Assembly: GCA_009920765.1 (NCBI GenBank)
Contig: RFZJ01000011.1
Coordinates: forward strand, 1 to 64,000
From: Planctomycetota bacterium
GTDB lineage: Bacteria; Planctomycetota; Planctomycetia; Gemmatales; Gemmataceae
DNA length: 64,000 bases
Direction: 5' to 3'
Shown here: positions 34,992 through 44,694 of the stretch, piece by piece
Layout of the letters: the number at the start of each line of letters is the position of its first letter
Numbering within the stretch: the first letter of the stretch is position 1
Notes under the pieces: model-generated
What the model saw: only the letters and a program-made list of their open reading frames with translations
Databases searched by the model: none
Told to the model about the DNA's origin: nothing
Position numbers and translations under genes: made by a program

Positions 34992-37900
34992 ATGCTTAAA
35001 ATCATTCGCTCAAATTGTAACTCAATACCACATAGTATTTCTGCCAATACGCCCGGCTGGCTTCAGGATGTCCAACAAAAACTGGCAGACCCTCTTAATG
35101 CAAATAACAGGGTTTATCGGATTGTACCCACTTCTCGTAGGCGAAAATTCCTTACCAGGAACCTTGCACAAACCGCCAAGATTATTCCCCAGATCATTAC
35201 TTTAGACCAATGGATCAATGAACTTTCTGCCCATGGATTGCTAAGTGACTTGGCCATGATGACTGAAACTCAAAGGCATCTGGTATTGGCAAAGGCTTGG
35301 CATCAAACCACCGGAAAAGAGGCCTGGCCGTCTTTTCTTACTGATATCGATCGAATTTTTCGTGACTTCCTGGGTACGAATTCCGCACCCGATGAAAATA
35401 AAGATCCTGCTATTTTCAACTGCTTCAATAATTATCTTTCTATTCTTAAATCAGAAAATTTTGCGGATCGAAATACCCAAGTCACGATTTTGCATGATGC
35501 CCTTTCTAAAAATCAAGGGCCCACCAATTGGCTTAAAACTCAAAAACCCTGGTTCCTTCTTGAAGGCTTTCATCTTTTTCAACCTTTGGAATTAAAGTTG
35601 ATCCAGCATGTTTCACGGCATGCGGATGTGGTTCTTTGGCTTGTTGCAAACCTCGATGCCGCCCCCGCCCATAATGTTCAAAATGCAATCGAATATTTTG
35701 AATCTGTAAATGCGATCGATTCTCTAGAGGATTATTTTCCATCCAAGGTTAATCCTATTGCCCGATTGGGGAACCAGTTGTTTCAGGAAACCGGCCCTAT
35801 TCATGAACCCATGAATGTTGAGGGGCTGCAGGTTTTTAAATGTGGCAGTGCACTTGCTGAGGTGGATGCTTTGGTTCGTTGGTTGAAACGCAATACCCCA
35901 AAAGATAACGTTGAGTTTCGAAAAATTGCAGTTGTGATTCCGGGCGAGCCTTACGGTAGTTTGGTGCGCGAGGTTTTCACCCGGTCTGGAATTCCTTTCA
36001 ACCTTGCGGGAAAAGGCTTTTTACTTGCTGAATCGAGGCCGGTTCGGGTTCTTCAGGCAGCACTTGATTTAATCCAGAGTTCATGGACTAGGGAAGAGCT
36101 TTCAGGTTTTTTGCATCTTCCTTTTGTTTTGAAAACTTTAAGCAGGCCTTATTTTGTTGAAGAAATATTAAGGCTGCCCGTATCTTCACCAGCGTCGCTC
36201 AAAATCTGGCGTGAGGCCATTGCTAGGCATGCTCTTAAACTTAAAGAAAAATCTGAATCTCTTGGGAGTAAATTCCAATCGTTTGTTGATTCCCTTGAAG
36301 CTATTTTGAAACCAGTTGAAAATCTTGAGACAGAACTGGGCACAGGGAAGATTGAAAATGTCATCCGGGGCTTGTTTGAAATTTTCCCGATCATCAAAAT
36401 GAATATATGGCTTGGTGCAAAAGGAAATATCAACAAGGGTACAACCATTGTTCCCTGGACGGAAATTGAGAAGGATCAAAAATCATTTTCAAAGCTTAGG
36501 GATATTTTAAAGGAGGTGCTTCTGCTGGGTGACCGCTGGTTGCCCGCTGCTATCACCAACGCCAAAAGCCCTGCAGCTTATGCACAGGGAACCTTGCAGC
36601 TTTTGCAAACCTTGCTTGCAGACAGGCATTATCAGGTTACGAATGATGATGATGCGGGGGTGCAAGTTTTTGAAGGTCGTGAAATTCAAGGTCTTGAGTT
36701 TGAAACGGTGTTTGCTCTCGGACTGGTTTCTGGAACAGTTCCTTCAACTAGGGGGAAGTCTTATCTTGCTCGCCTAAGGCAAAACCACGATGTCTTAAAA
36801 GTGTGGATGCAAGCCAAGCATAGGGAAGAAAAATATCTTTTTACCCAGTTGTTTGAAGCTGCTTCGAAAAATCTCATCCTTTCCTTCCCTGCGCATGACG
36901 AAGAAAAAGAGCTGATTCCTAGTTTGTTTATCAAGCCTTTTGAAAGCCTTGCATTGGTTCCTTCAATGCAACCTGCAATCACTTGCAGTAGTGAAAAAGA
37001 TATGGAGTTTGGAAGAAAACTAAGAGCTGGCCATGATCCTGTCGGGATGGAAGCCGGCCTGTTAAACGATTTGAAGAACTGGCCTAAATCCAGATTGTTG
37101 GAAGAGGGAGGGGTAACTTTACCTGAAGGCCTTGGCAGGATTTTACAGCGATCTTTTCCCGCTTCCAAGCCCTTCAGCCCAAGTTCTCTCGAAGGTTATT
37201 CAGAATGTGCGTTTAGATTCTTTGCAAACAAACTATTGCGCCTGCTGCCCTTCGAGGATAATGAAGCAACCCTTCTGGGCAAGCTGGTTCACAAGGCGCT
37301 TTTCACGGTTTACAACAACAAGCGGGAAAGTTTGGACCTCCCTGCCAATGCTCCTTTACCAGCACTTGATAAAGAGAAGGATCGTACACTTTTGGAAGCT
37401 GAATGCAGAAGGCTTTGGCAGGATACAAATGAGGAATTCGCAGGCATGATCGGCATTCATCGCTTGAATCGTCTTGTAGTGCGAAACGGCGTGCTGGATA
37501 TGTTGCTGGAATGGCTTGAAAAATACGAAGAAAAATTCGGATTCATCGCAGGTGAGAGGAATTTGGCAGGCACGGAGATTGGAGTTGATTCAGTAGGTGT
37601 GGCGGTGTTGCTGGCGGGCATTACCGACCGTATTGACGCAAACCGCAATGATCCTTCAGAGCTTGCTTTAGTCGATTTCAAAACTGGAAAACCAAATAAG
37701 GACAAGGTGGCTTCCCAAACAGCGGATGGCAGATTATTGCAACTTCCTCTTTATGCCATTACTGCGAAAAATGAACTTATGAAAAACCATGGTGGCGACC
37801 TCCATGTTGCTTCTGCAATGTATTTGCATCTTCCTGATACTGAGTCTGGTTCCGGGACACAAAATGAAATCAAGGTTCCACTCGATGAAACTAGTATTGA

Positions 37901-38060
37901 GCATGCCCGGGAAGTTGCGCTTGCCAATGCGGATGGAATCAGGCGGGGAAGATTTCCCCTATCGATGCACCGCAACAGTAAAACCCCTGAATGTATGAGT
38001 TATTGTTCGTTTGGGCATGCCTGTAGGCAGCCCGCAGGATTACAAAGAGCCTTCAATTAG
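34992..38060 (+). CDS. AddB-type helicase-nuclease subunit
   Basis: ATG 34992 has CAGGGA upstream; a TTG at 34971 in frame is less likely. The 1022-residue protein has an N-terminal UvrD/Rep-like fold lacking a clean Walker A, as in AddB, and a C-terminal PD-(D/E)XK nuclease with LVDFKTGKPNKD and LQLPLYAIT. Cysteines in YSECAFRFFANK and in CMSYCSFGHAC match the four-cysteine 4Fe-4S cluster of AddB nucleases. With AddA it degrades double-strand ends and prepares 3' tails for RecA. Its stop is 12 bp from the addA start. Confidence 0.85.
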   Translation: MLKIIRSNCNSIPHSISANTPGWLQDVQQKLADPLNANNRVYRIVPTSRRRKFLTRNLAQTAKIIPQIITLDQWINELSAHGLLSDLAMMTETQRHLVLAKAWHQTTGKEAWPSFLTDIDRIFRDFLGTNSAPDENKDPAIFNCFNNYLSILKSENFADRNTQVTILHDALSKNQGPTNWLKTQKPWFLLEGFHLFQPLELKLIQHVSRHADVVLWLVANLDAAPAHNVQNAIEYFESVNAIDSLEDYFPSKVNPIARLGNQLFQETGPIHEPMNVEGLQVFKCGSALAEVDALVRWLKRNTPKDNVEFRKIAVVIPGEPYGSLVREVFTRSGIPFNLAGKGFLLAESRPVRVLQAALDLIQSSWTREELSGFLHLPFVLKTLSRPYFVEEILRLPVSSPASLKIWREAIARHALKLKEKSESLGSKFQSFVDSLEAILKPVENLETELGTGKIENVIRGLFEIFPIIKMNIWLGAKGNINKGTTIVPWTEIEKDQKSFSKLRDILKEVLLLGDRWLPAAITNAKSPAAYAQGTLQLLQTLLADRHYQVTNDDDAGVQVFEGREIQGLEFETVFALGLVSGTVPSTRGKSYLARLRQNHDVLKVWMQAKHREEKYLFTQLFEAASKNLILSFPAHDEEKELIPSLFIKPFESLALVPSMQPAITCSSEKDMEFGRKLRAGHDPVGMEAGLLNDLKNWPKSRLLEEGGVTLPEGLGRILQRSFPASKPFSPSSLEGYSECAFRFFANKLLRLLPFEDNEATLLGKLVHKALFTVYNNKRESLDLPANAPLPALDKEKDRTLLEAECRRLWQDTNEEFAGMIGIHRLNRLVVRNGVLDMLLEWLEKYEEKFGFIAGERNLAGTEIGVDSVGVAVLLAGITDRIDANRNDPSELALVDFKTGKPNKDKVASQTADGRLLQLPLYAITAKNELMKNHGGDLHVASAMYLHLPDTESGSGTQNEIKVPLDETSIEHAREVALANADGIRRGRFPLSMHRNSKTPECMSYCSFGHACRQPAGLQRAFN

Positions 38061-38072
38061 GAATCGCCCACC

Positions 38073-41000
38073 ATGATTAAGACCTCGGCCAATGCCAAAT
38101 TTACCACCCCGCAGAAACATGCGCTTGACAGCAGTCGTAATCTCGGGGTGCGCGCCAATGCAGGTAGTGGAAAAACCAGCGTGCTTGTGGATAGGATCAT
38201 CCAGATTCTAGAGCAGAACCGGCCTTCGGATGAAAACGAATTTACTCCCGATCCCACACCTGCTTTTTCCATCGAAAATATTGTGTCCATCACCTTCACA
38301 AAGAAGGCTGCGGGTGAATTGAAAGCCAGGCTGATGAAGTTGCTTCAAGAACTTGAGGTTAAAAGCGTCGAGCATGGTAAAAAGTGGTGGGCCAGGCAAA
38401 TCGAAAAGTTAGAAGATGCACCGATCGGAACCATCGATAGTTTCTTTGGTAGCATCCTTAGAGAATATGCCTTGATGGATGATTCCGAGGATCGCATCGA
38501 ACCAGATTTTGAATTGATGGACCCCTATGATGCGCAGGAGTTGCAAAAAATAGCAGTACGATCGGTGTTGGAATCGCTTGATGAAATTCATCCCCAGCTA
38601 ACTGAGGCTTTGGGTTGGTGGAGGAATCTTGATGGCGCAGATGTGCTAGAGGAGAATCTTTTAAATTTGTTGGGCAATTCTGCAGGAGTTAGGGCGGTGC
38701 TTCGGAAAAACCCGCAGGTTAATCCGGAGGCGGAAGCAATTGCTCGCGTTAATACCGACCCTGCCTTCGTTAAATTGCTGAGTGAAAAGAATAAACTTGT
38801 ACAAATGCTTGATGCTTTGCAAAAAAGGGGCGGGCAGGAGTCTCCTTCATTAAAAAATCTTTATAAATTGGTCCAACAAGCAAGGCAAGCATTGGAAAAG
38901 CTAGAGGGCCAAATTGGTGGCAAAGAAGTTGATATTCTCGAATTTCTTGAAAATATGTTGCTGACCGGGGGGGAACCACGAAAGTTTGTTGGCTGCAATG
39001 CCGTAAGGGATGAAATCAATGCGTTGCTTGAATCCTGGGCCGGGCCATTGGCTGCAAATCGAATCGATTTTGAATTAGAAAAGCAAGCATTGCTTGCACG
39101 CAACCACTTGATGATAATACTTGCAGAGGTCGATCAAAAATACAGGGCCCTTTGTCTGCAAAAAAACGCCTATGATTTTGATACCGTGGCACGCGGGGTT
39201 CTCAGGCTTTTCGAGAGATCCCCCCACATTATCGCTGAGCTTAAAAAACGATACCGCTTTATCCAGGTTGATGAGTTTCAAGATACCAGCAGATTGCAGT
39301 GGGAAATTCTTTCCTATCTAGTGGGTTCTGGGCCAGATCCTGATCAGCCTCTTGATAATGATCGCCTGTTCATTGTAGGCGATCCTCAACAATCGATTTA
39401 TGGTTTTCGGCAGGCCGATGTTTCTGTGTTCAGCGAGGTGATAACGAAAATAACCAAAGGTAATCATGCCAACCAGCTTCATCAGGTCCAGACTTTGCAT
39501 GAACGCTATTCCACTGAAATCGCATCCCCTGAGGTTCGTGCGGGCGATGTGAAGTTGAGCGAAAACTTCCGCACCCTCGCTATATCCCCACTTGGGCTAT
39601 TCAACCATTTATTCAAATATGTTTTTGATCCTGTCACGCACTCTATTGATTCCTCAAAAAGTTATGAGGTGAGATTTCAGGAATTAGTCACGGGCTTGGA
39701 TAAAAATTCCAAGGGTGAGGTGGTATATATCGATTACCAGGTCGACGACACCGATGATGAATCAGAAGGCATGTCAATGGGGCAGGTCCGGATGATTGTT
39801 GAAGAACTCATTCGTTTCAAGGGAGTTCCAAGATCCAAGGCGGATGATAAAAACCAGCCTGCGGTTTTCTCTTGGAAAGACATGGCTATTCTAGTTCCAA
39901 GCAGAAACGATACGCTTCGTAAGCTTGAGGAACATTTACGCTCATTAGGTATTCCTTATTTGCTTCATGGTGGAGTGGGTTTTTGGCAGAGGCAGGAAGT
40001 GCTTGACATGATGCAGCTTTGCCAATCCTTGTCGCAGCCAGGAAATGATCTGGCATTGCTAGGGGTGCTGCGTGGCCCTTGTCTTCGGTGCAATGATGCG
40101 GACTTGTATTTTTTTCATTGTCTGGGCGGTGGCAGAATGCCCCGTGGTTTATCCATTCTCGATTCAAAAGACGTCAATCTTGAGCATGCCTGCAAAGGAA
40201 AACTACAGCATCTTAAAGCTGAAGATAGAAGGGATCTTGAGGAAGCTTGGGCTGGTTTTTCCGAGGATGACAGAACCCGGTTGGTGCGGGCCTCGAAGTC
40301 GATCGGGTTATTGGGTGATTGGCGTTTGCTTGTTGACAGGGTTTCGCATGCGGACCTTTTGCAACATTGCATGGAGCAGACGGGTGCTTATGCGATATAT
40401 GCATCGCTTCCCGATGGGGAGCAGGTGCTTGCCAACCTTGATAAATTCTTTGAGTTCCTTCGTAACGAAGAGTCGAAGCCGGGTTCCAGCCTTGCAAAAG
40501 TTGCCCATGCCTTGGAAGAGAGGGTGCAAGCCAGTAATAGAGATTCGCAGGCAAACCCCAGCAACCATGGAATTGATGCAGTGCAGATCATGACCATCCA
40601 TGCATCAAAGGGCTTGCAATTCCCACTGGTGGTGGTTGCCAACATGCAGAAGATGATCAACCGAAATAAAACCCCGGGCATTCTTGCAAGTAATGAGGGT
40701 GAGGTTGGGCTTAAAATCAGGCATCCATTGAACCCTCGAAAAATTGTCGCAGATTCGAAATTCGACCTCATCAAAAAAGATATCGATAGCAGGGAGCTTG
40801 CTGAAAGCAGAAGGCTGTTTTATGTCGGGACTACTCGTGCTGAAGAAGTTTTGGTGCTTGCAGGACACAAGCCTGTTAAAGATTGCCTTTCTTGGCGCCG
40901 TTGGATTTATGACGCCCTCGGTTTGAAACCCTCTGACTTTGAAAAAGGCTGCTGGGAAAAAGGCGATTTGCGGGTTCGCTGCAGGTCAAAGAGTGATGGT

Positions 41001-41888
41001 ATGCAATTAGATAACGCCACCAATCTTTGGGGAGAGGAGGCAAAGGTAGATTTGAGAAGGTTTTCTGAAACTCCGAAAATCGCCACACTTTCTGTTACAC
41101 GGATTGAAGATGAACTTGATATGTTCGAAAGAAAAGCATCTGAGTGGAAGCTTAGAAATACCCACCATGTTTTGAGCTTCTATTCCCTGCCTAGATTTGA
41201 CACCGAGCCTGAGAATGATATCCGAAAACATATAGGCGCGTTGATTGGGAATACAGTCCATCGTTCTCTTGAGAGGCATGGCGAGTGGTTTGATTCAACC
41301 GAGGATGAGCAGCTTGTTTGGATTCACAGGATGGTGGATGCAGAGATAAGTTTGACTCTTGCAGAGCTTGGGGAAGAGCAAGGATTGGTTCTCGGAGTGG
41401 AAGAAATTCGAAAAATCAAAGCCCAGGTGGTTAAGCTTCTTAAGACTGCAAAAAGCAAAGATATCAGGCCTCTGGTTGTTGCAGAGGGTAAAGTGGAGAT
41501 TGAGTTTCTATTGCCAATAGCTGGTTATGTCATTCAAGGTAGAATTGATAAGTTGTTGAATAAAGGCGGGGTGGTTGAAATCATTGATTGGAAGACGGAT
41601 GCGGGCCCTGCCAGAAAGTCCATCCAGCATCATGAATTTCAGATGAAGCTGTATGCACTTGCATTGCTAAATTGCAAGTTGATCTCCCAAGGACAAGAGG
41701 TTGTAACGGCATGGCTGGTGCTCTTGGATCATGATGCTGTGCATAAGTATGAATTTAAGCTGGCGGATTTAAGAAGTTTTGAGAAAAACCTGGCAGTCAA
41801 AATGCTGCAAATGAAACAAAAGTTATCGGAAGAAATGGATCAACCTGACTTACAGTTTTTGTCCCAGGCAATTCCTGACGCGAGATAG
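38073..41888 (+). CDS. addA: AddA-type helicase-nuclease subunit
   Basis: The 1271-residue UvrD-family helicase has Walker A RANAGSGKTSVLVDR near residue 27, the motif Ia region VSITFTKKAAGELKARL, VDEFQDTS, GDPQQSIYGFRQAD, motif IV LSENFRT, VQIMTIHASKGLQFP and RRLFYVGTTRAEEVL. A PD-(D/E)XK nuclease closes the protein (GRIDKLLNKGGVVEIIDWKTD and HEFQMKLYALAL). It is the motor and nuclease subunit that works with AddB in double-strand-break resection. Length and motif order are normal for AddA. The addB-addA order with a nearby SbcD/SbcC-like pair recalls the Bacillus addBA-sbcDC cluster, but here the second pair faces the other way. Confidence 0.9.
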   Translation: MIKTSANAKFTTPQKHALDSSRNLGVRANAGSGKTSVLVDRIIQILEQNRPSDENEFTPDPTPAFSIENIVSITFTKKAAGELKARLMKLLQELEVKSVEHGKKWWARQIEKLEDAPIGTIDSFFGSILREYALMDDSEDRIEPDFELMDPYDAQELQKIAVRSVLESLDEIHPQLTEALGWWRNLDGADVLEENLLNLLGNSAGVRAVLRKNPQVNPEAEAIARVNTDPAFVKLLSEKNKLVQMLDALQKRGGQESPSLKNLYKLVQQARQALEKLEGQIGGKEVDILEFLENMLLTGGEPRKFVGCNAVRDEINALLESWAGPLAANRIDFELEKQALLARNHLMIILAEVDQKYRALCLQKNAYDFDTVARGVLRLFERSPHIIAELKKRYRFIQVDEFQDTSRLQWEILSYLVGSGPDPDQPLDNDRLFIVGDPQQSIYGFRQADVSVFSEVITKITKGNHANQLHQVQTLHERYSTEIASPEVRAGDVKLSENFRTLAISPLGLFNHLFKYVFDPVTHSIDSSKSYEVRFQELVTGLDKNSKGEVVYIDYQVDDTDDESEGMSMGQVRMIVEELIRFKGVPRSKADDKNQPAVFSWKDMAILVPSRNDTLRKLEEHLRSLGIPYLLHGGVGFWQRQEVLDMMQLCQSLSQPGNDLALLGVLRGPCLRCNDADLYFFHCLGGGRMPRGLSILDSKDVNLEHACKGKLQHLKAEDRRDLEEAWAGFSEDDRTRLVRASKSIGLLGDWRLLVDRVSHADLLQHCMEQTGAYAIYASLPDGEQVLANLDKFFEFLRNEESKPGSSLAKVAHALEERVQASNRDSQANPSNHGIDAVQIMTIHASKGLQFPLVVVANMQKMINRNKTPGILASNEGEVGLKIRHPLNPRKIVADSKFDLIKKDIDSRELAESRRLFYVGTTRAEEVLVLAGHKPVKDCLSWRRWIYDALGLKPSDFEKGCWEKGDLRVRCRSKSDGMQLDNATNLWGEEAKVDLRRFSETPKIATLSVTRIEDELDMFERKASEWKLRNTHHVLSFYSLPRFDTEPENDIRKHIGALIGNTVHRSLERHGEWFDSTEDEQLVWIHRMVDAEISLTLAELGEEQGLVLGVEEIRKIKAQVVKLLKTAKSKDIRPLVVAEGKVEIEFLLPIAGYVIQGRIDKLLNKGGVVEIIDWKTDAGPARKSIQHHEFQMKLYALALLNCKLISQGQEVVTAWLVLLDHDAVHKYEFKLADLRSFEKNLAVKMLQMKQKLSEEMDQPDLQFLSQAIPDAR

Positions 41889-42021
41889 GGCTTTTTATAA
41901 AATAATTGATTAGCATACTTTAAAGTGGTTTAATTGTTTTAGTTAAATACTTGAATTATGATAATGAGTTGGCTACCTATTATTTAATAAAAAAGAATTG
42001 CGTCGCTATTGCAGAGGTTCT

Positions 42022-42045
42022 CCTTTAAGATGTTATCCTTAAAGG
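42022..42045. promoter_or_regulatory. Perfect inverted repeat upstream of the ABC cluster
   Basis: CCTTTAAG (42022-42029) and CTTAAAGG (42038-42045) are perfect 8-bp arms separated by ATGTTATC, 37 bp before the ATPase start. The symmetry and position fit an operator or an RNA hairpin in the leader. No T-run follows, so it is not a terminator. Confidence 0.4.
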
Positions 42046-42082
42046 ATTTAACTGTAGGCCTAGGTTCGGAGTAACAGGTTCA

Positions 42083-43042
42083 ATGATGATCGAAGTAGAA
42101 AACCTTTCAAAATATTTTGGCCCTGTATTTGCAGTGCGGAATGTTTCTTTTCAAGTTGATCACAACGAAATAGTTGGTCTTTTGGGAAACAACGGTGCAG
42201 GGAAAACCACCCTCATGCGCATCCTTACGACTTTTCTGCCCGCAACAAACGGTACAGCAAGGGTCGATGGATTTGACGTCATGAATGAGTCCTTGGAAGT
42301 TCGTAAAAGGATTGGCTATCTGCCTGAAAGCATTCCACTTTACCCCGAAATGAGGGTGGAGGAATATTTAGGCTTCAGGGCCAGATTAAAAGGGGTGGAC
42401 CGAAGAATTCGCACCGCCCAAATTGACAAAGTGCTTGAAAAATGCAGGGTCTTGGAAGTTCGAAGAAGGCTTCTAGGATCGCTTTCCAAGGGCTACAGGC
42501 AGCGGGTCGGCCTTGCAGATGCGCTTCTTTCTGATCCCCCACTTTTGATTTTAGATGAGCCTACTGATGGCTTGGATCCCGAACAAAAAGTGCAGACTTT
42601 GAAGATGCTCAAGGAACTGGGGCAGAACCATACCATTGTGTTTTCTTCCCACTTGCTTTCAGAAGTGGAAACGATTGTTCAGAGGGTGTTGATCATGCGC
42701 AGGGGAAGGCTTGCTTTTTCTGGCATGATTTCTGAAATGGAAGCTGCAACGATTGTTCAAATCGAAGCACGCGGCCCTGAAGATCAAATAGCCAACAGTC
42801 TTCGTTCCCTTGATGGTGTTATCAATGTTTCCCATAAATCAATGGGTGAGGGTTTCAATTCGTTTGATGTGCGATGCGCAGAGAGCCATGATATTCGCGA
42901 AGCTGTCTACCAACGGATTTCGCAAAGTGGGTGGTCGCTTAGGAAGTTGGACCAAAGGCGTAAAAATCTTCAAGACAAATGGAATGAAATCAACAATCAA
43001 GATGAAAATGCCCTGCAGTCCAACGTGGGGTCCAAGTCATAA
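42083..43042 (+). CDS. ABC transporter ATP-binding protein (GldA-like)
   Basis: This 319-residue ATPase has Walker A LLGNNGAGKTT near residue 34, the Q-loop segment GYLPESIPLYPEM, signature LSKGYRQRVGLA, Walker B LLILDEPTDGLD and the switch His in FSSHLL. Its closest known style is the GldA/CcmA/NatA group of ABC-2 exporters. The C-terminal 100 residues are the usual regulatory extension. It starts a four-gene run with permease, GldG-like and DUF4340 proteins on the same strand. Confidence 0.93.
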   Translation: MMIEVENLSKYFGPVFAVRNVSFQVDHNEIVGLLGNNGAGKTTLMRILTTFLPATNGTARVDGFDVMNESLEVRKRIGYLPESIPLYPEMRVEEYLGFRARLKGVDRRIRTAQIDKVLEKCRVLEVRRRLLGSLSKGYRQRVGLADALLSDPPLLILDEPTDGLDPEQKVQTLKMLKELGQNHTIVFSSHLLSEVETIVQRVLIMRRGRLAFSGMISEMEAATIVQIEARGPEDQIANSLRSLDGVINVSHKSMGEGFNSFDVRCAESHDIREAVYQRISQSGWSLRKLDQRRKNLQDKWNEINNQDENALQSNVGSKS

Positions 43043-43111
43043 AATTCCGGGTTGTTCGGATGTTTTGCAACCTTAATACATTTAGTCGACAGGTTTGTCT
43101 GGAGGTAGGAG

Positions 43112-44677
43112 ATGGATCCATTGGTGCAATACAGGAATGAGGCAAGTGCAGAGTACGGCCCATCCGAAATGGTGGCAGACCAGCCAACATTGGCAAGAGT
43201 CATCGGAAGTCTGGGTGCTGCCTTGACGATTTTTGGTGGCTTGGCATTGGCCCTTAATCTTTCTGGCAGGATTGCAAGCGTTGGTTCTGGCTGGGCGGCT
43301 TTTGCAATGGCAATTGGCATTTCAGGTCTGCTTTTTCATGCCGCTTTTGATTATGAATTGCAGTTCCGAAGAGCTTACATGCTTTTTGGATACATGCTCT
43401 TGTTCATGGGGGCGCTCTGTTTTGTTTTGCCTTTGTTCGGAAAACCAAGCCTCTTTGGATTGGGGTGTCTGGCTTTCGTCTTGGCCTTGCTATTTATCAT
43501 GGCATTTTTAAGGCATGAAACTAATCCAATGGTCGGAGGTATGGCCAAAAGCGCCATCGGATTGGTTGGCTCTGTAAGTGCGGTGGTTGGAATTACAGGT
43601 TGTTTAATAGGGCCTGAAAACTTGCGCTCTTCACCTTTTCTGCCTGAATTCTTTGTTGCAGGTTTGTTTGGCTTGCTTTTTCTGGCATCCTACTTGGGCA
43701 GCAGGGGAATGAGTGATGACTTCACCTATAAGATTGCACGCCTGGCCCTTTGGGGTGGATTAATTCTTCTTGCTTACTCCCTTCTGCGTTCTGCTTTGCC
43801 GCCATTATTGTTTGCTTTTGGTTATATCAAAGTCCGACCAGCAGATTTTTTCATTCCTGGCGGTTTTCTTTTAATGGTGCTTGGTTCTCTTTATTTTGTC
43901 ACTGCTGCACTTGTTTCCTCGGAAAGCAAACTGGCGGTACTCACCCAAAGGGAACTGGGTTCGATGTTTTTTTCCCCTATAGCTTATTTTGTGCTACTGG
44001 GGTTTGTGGTTGCAGGCTGGTTTGGGTATGTGGATTTCATCAATCGCTTGAGTGTTTCCCGCAACAATATTGAACCGATTGTGAGAAACTATGTGATTGA
44101 TTTGGTTCCCGTGCTTGCAATTATCTTTATTGTTCCTGCAATCACCATGAGGCTGTTAAGCGAAGAGCAGCGATCTGGAACCATCGAGGTGCTGCTTACC
44201 GCGCCTGTAGATGAATCGACCATTGTATTGAGTAAGTTTTTTGCTGGGTTTGTCATGTATCTTGTGGTTTGGTCGCCCTTTGGCTTATACCTTTTGGCGT
44301 TGCCTTTGTCGGGTGCTCCTGCATTCGATTACAGGCCTTTGATCAGTTTCTTTGTTGGGTTATGTACCACGGGGGCAGCATTTATTTCCATGGGTCTTTT
44401 CTTCAGCAGCCTTAGTAAAAATCAGATCATCAGTGGTGTTCTGACGTTTGCAGGCATGCTGGGGTTGTTCATCGTGGCGATTATTCGTGAGCGAATTTTT
44501 GGTCAGAACCCAGGAAGCCCCTGGTATCAGATTTTAATGCATATTTCTTATCTCGATGTCTGGAATACCACACTCGAAGGCAAGTTGGTTCCCAAGTTTT
44601 TGTTGTTTCATGCATCCTCGGCTGTGTTCTGGCTCTTCTTGACAACGAAGGTGCTTGAATCGCGTAAATGGAAGTAA
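43112..44677 (+). CDS. ABC-2 permease (GldF-like)
   Basis: The 521-residue polytopic protein has about a dozen hydrophobic segments. After an extra N-terminal block of about six segments, it shows the ABC-2 permease core: MFFSPIAYFVLLGFVVAGW, LLSEEQRSGTIEVLLTAPVD, the loop usually contacting the ATPase, and FSSLSKNQIISGVLTF. The N-terminal block is longer than in GldF. It likely forms the membrane channel with the upstream ATPase. A GGAGG-like site (GGAGGTAGGAG) precedes the start. Confidence 0.88.
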   Translation: MDPLVQYRNEASAEYGPSEMVADQPTLARVIGSLGAALTIFGGLALALNLSGRIASVGSGWAAFAMAIGISGLLFHAAFDYELQFRRAYMLFGYMLLFMGALCFVLPLFGKPSLFGLGCLAFVLALLFIMAFLRHETNPMVGGMAKSAIGLVGSVSAVVGITGCLIGPENLRSSPFLPEFFVAGLFGLLFLASYLGSRGMSDDFTYKIARLALWGGLILLAYSLLRSALPPLLFAFGYIKVRPADFFIPGGFLLMVLGSLYFVTAALVSSESKLAVLTQRELGSMFFSPIAYFVLLGFVVAGWFGYVDFINRLSVSRNNIEPIVRNYVIDLVPVLAIIFIVPAITMRLLSEEQRSGTIEVLLTAPVDESTIVLSKFFAGFVMYLVVWSPFGLYLLALPLSGAPAFDYRPLISFFVGLCTTGAAFISMGLFFSSLSKNQIISGVLTFAGMLGLFIVAIIRERIFGQNPGSPWYQILMHISYLDVWNTTLEGKLVPKFLLFHASSAVFWLFLTTKVLESRKWK

Positions 44678-44694
44678 GGGATTTTAGAGTAAAC

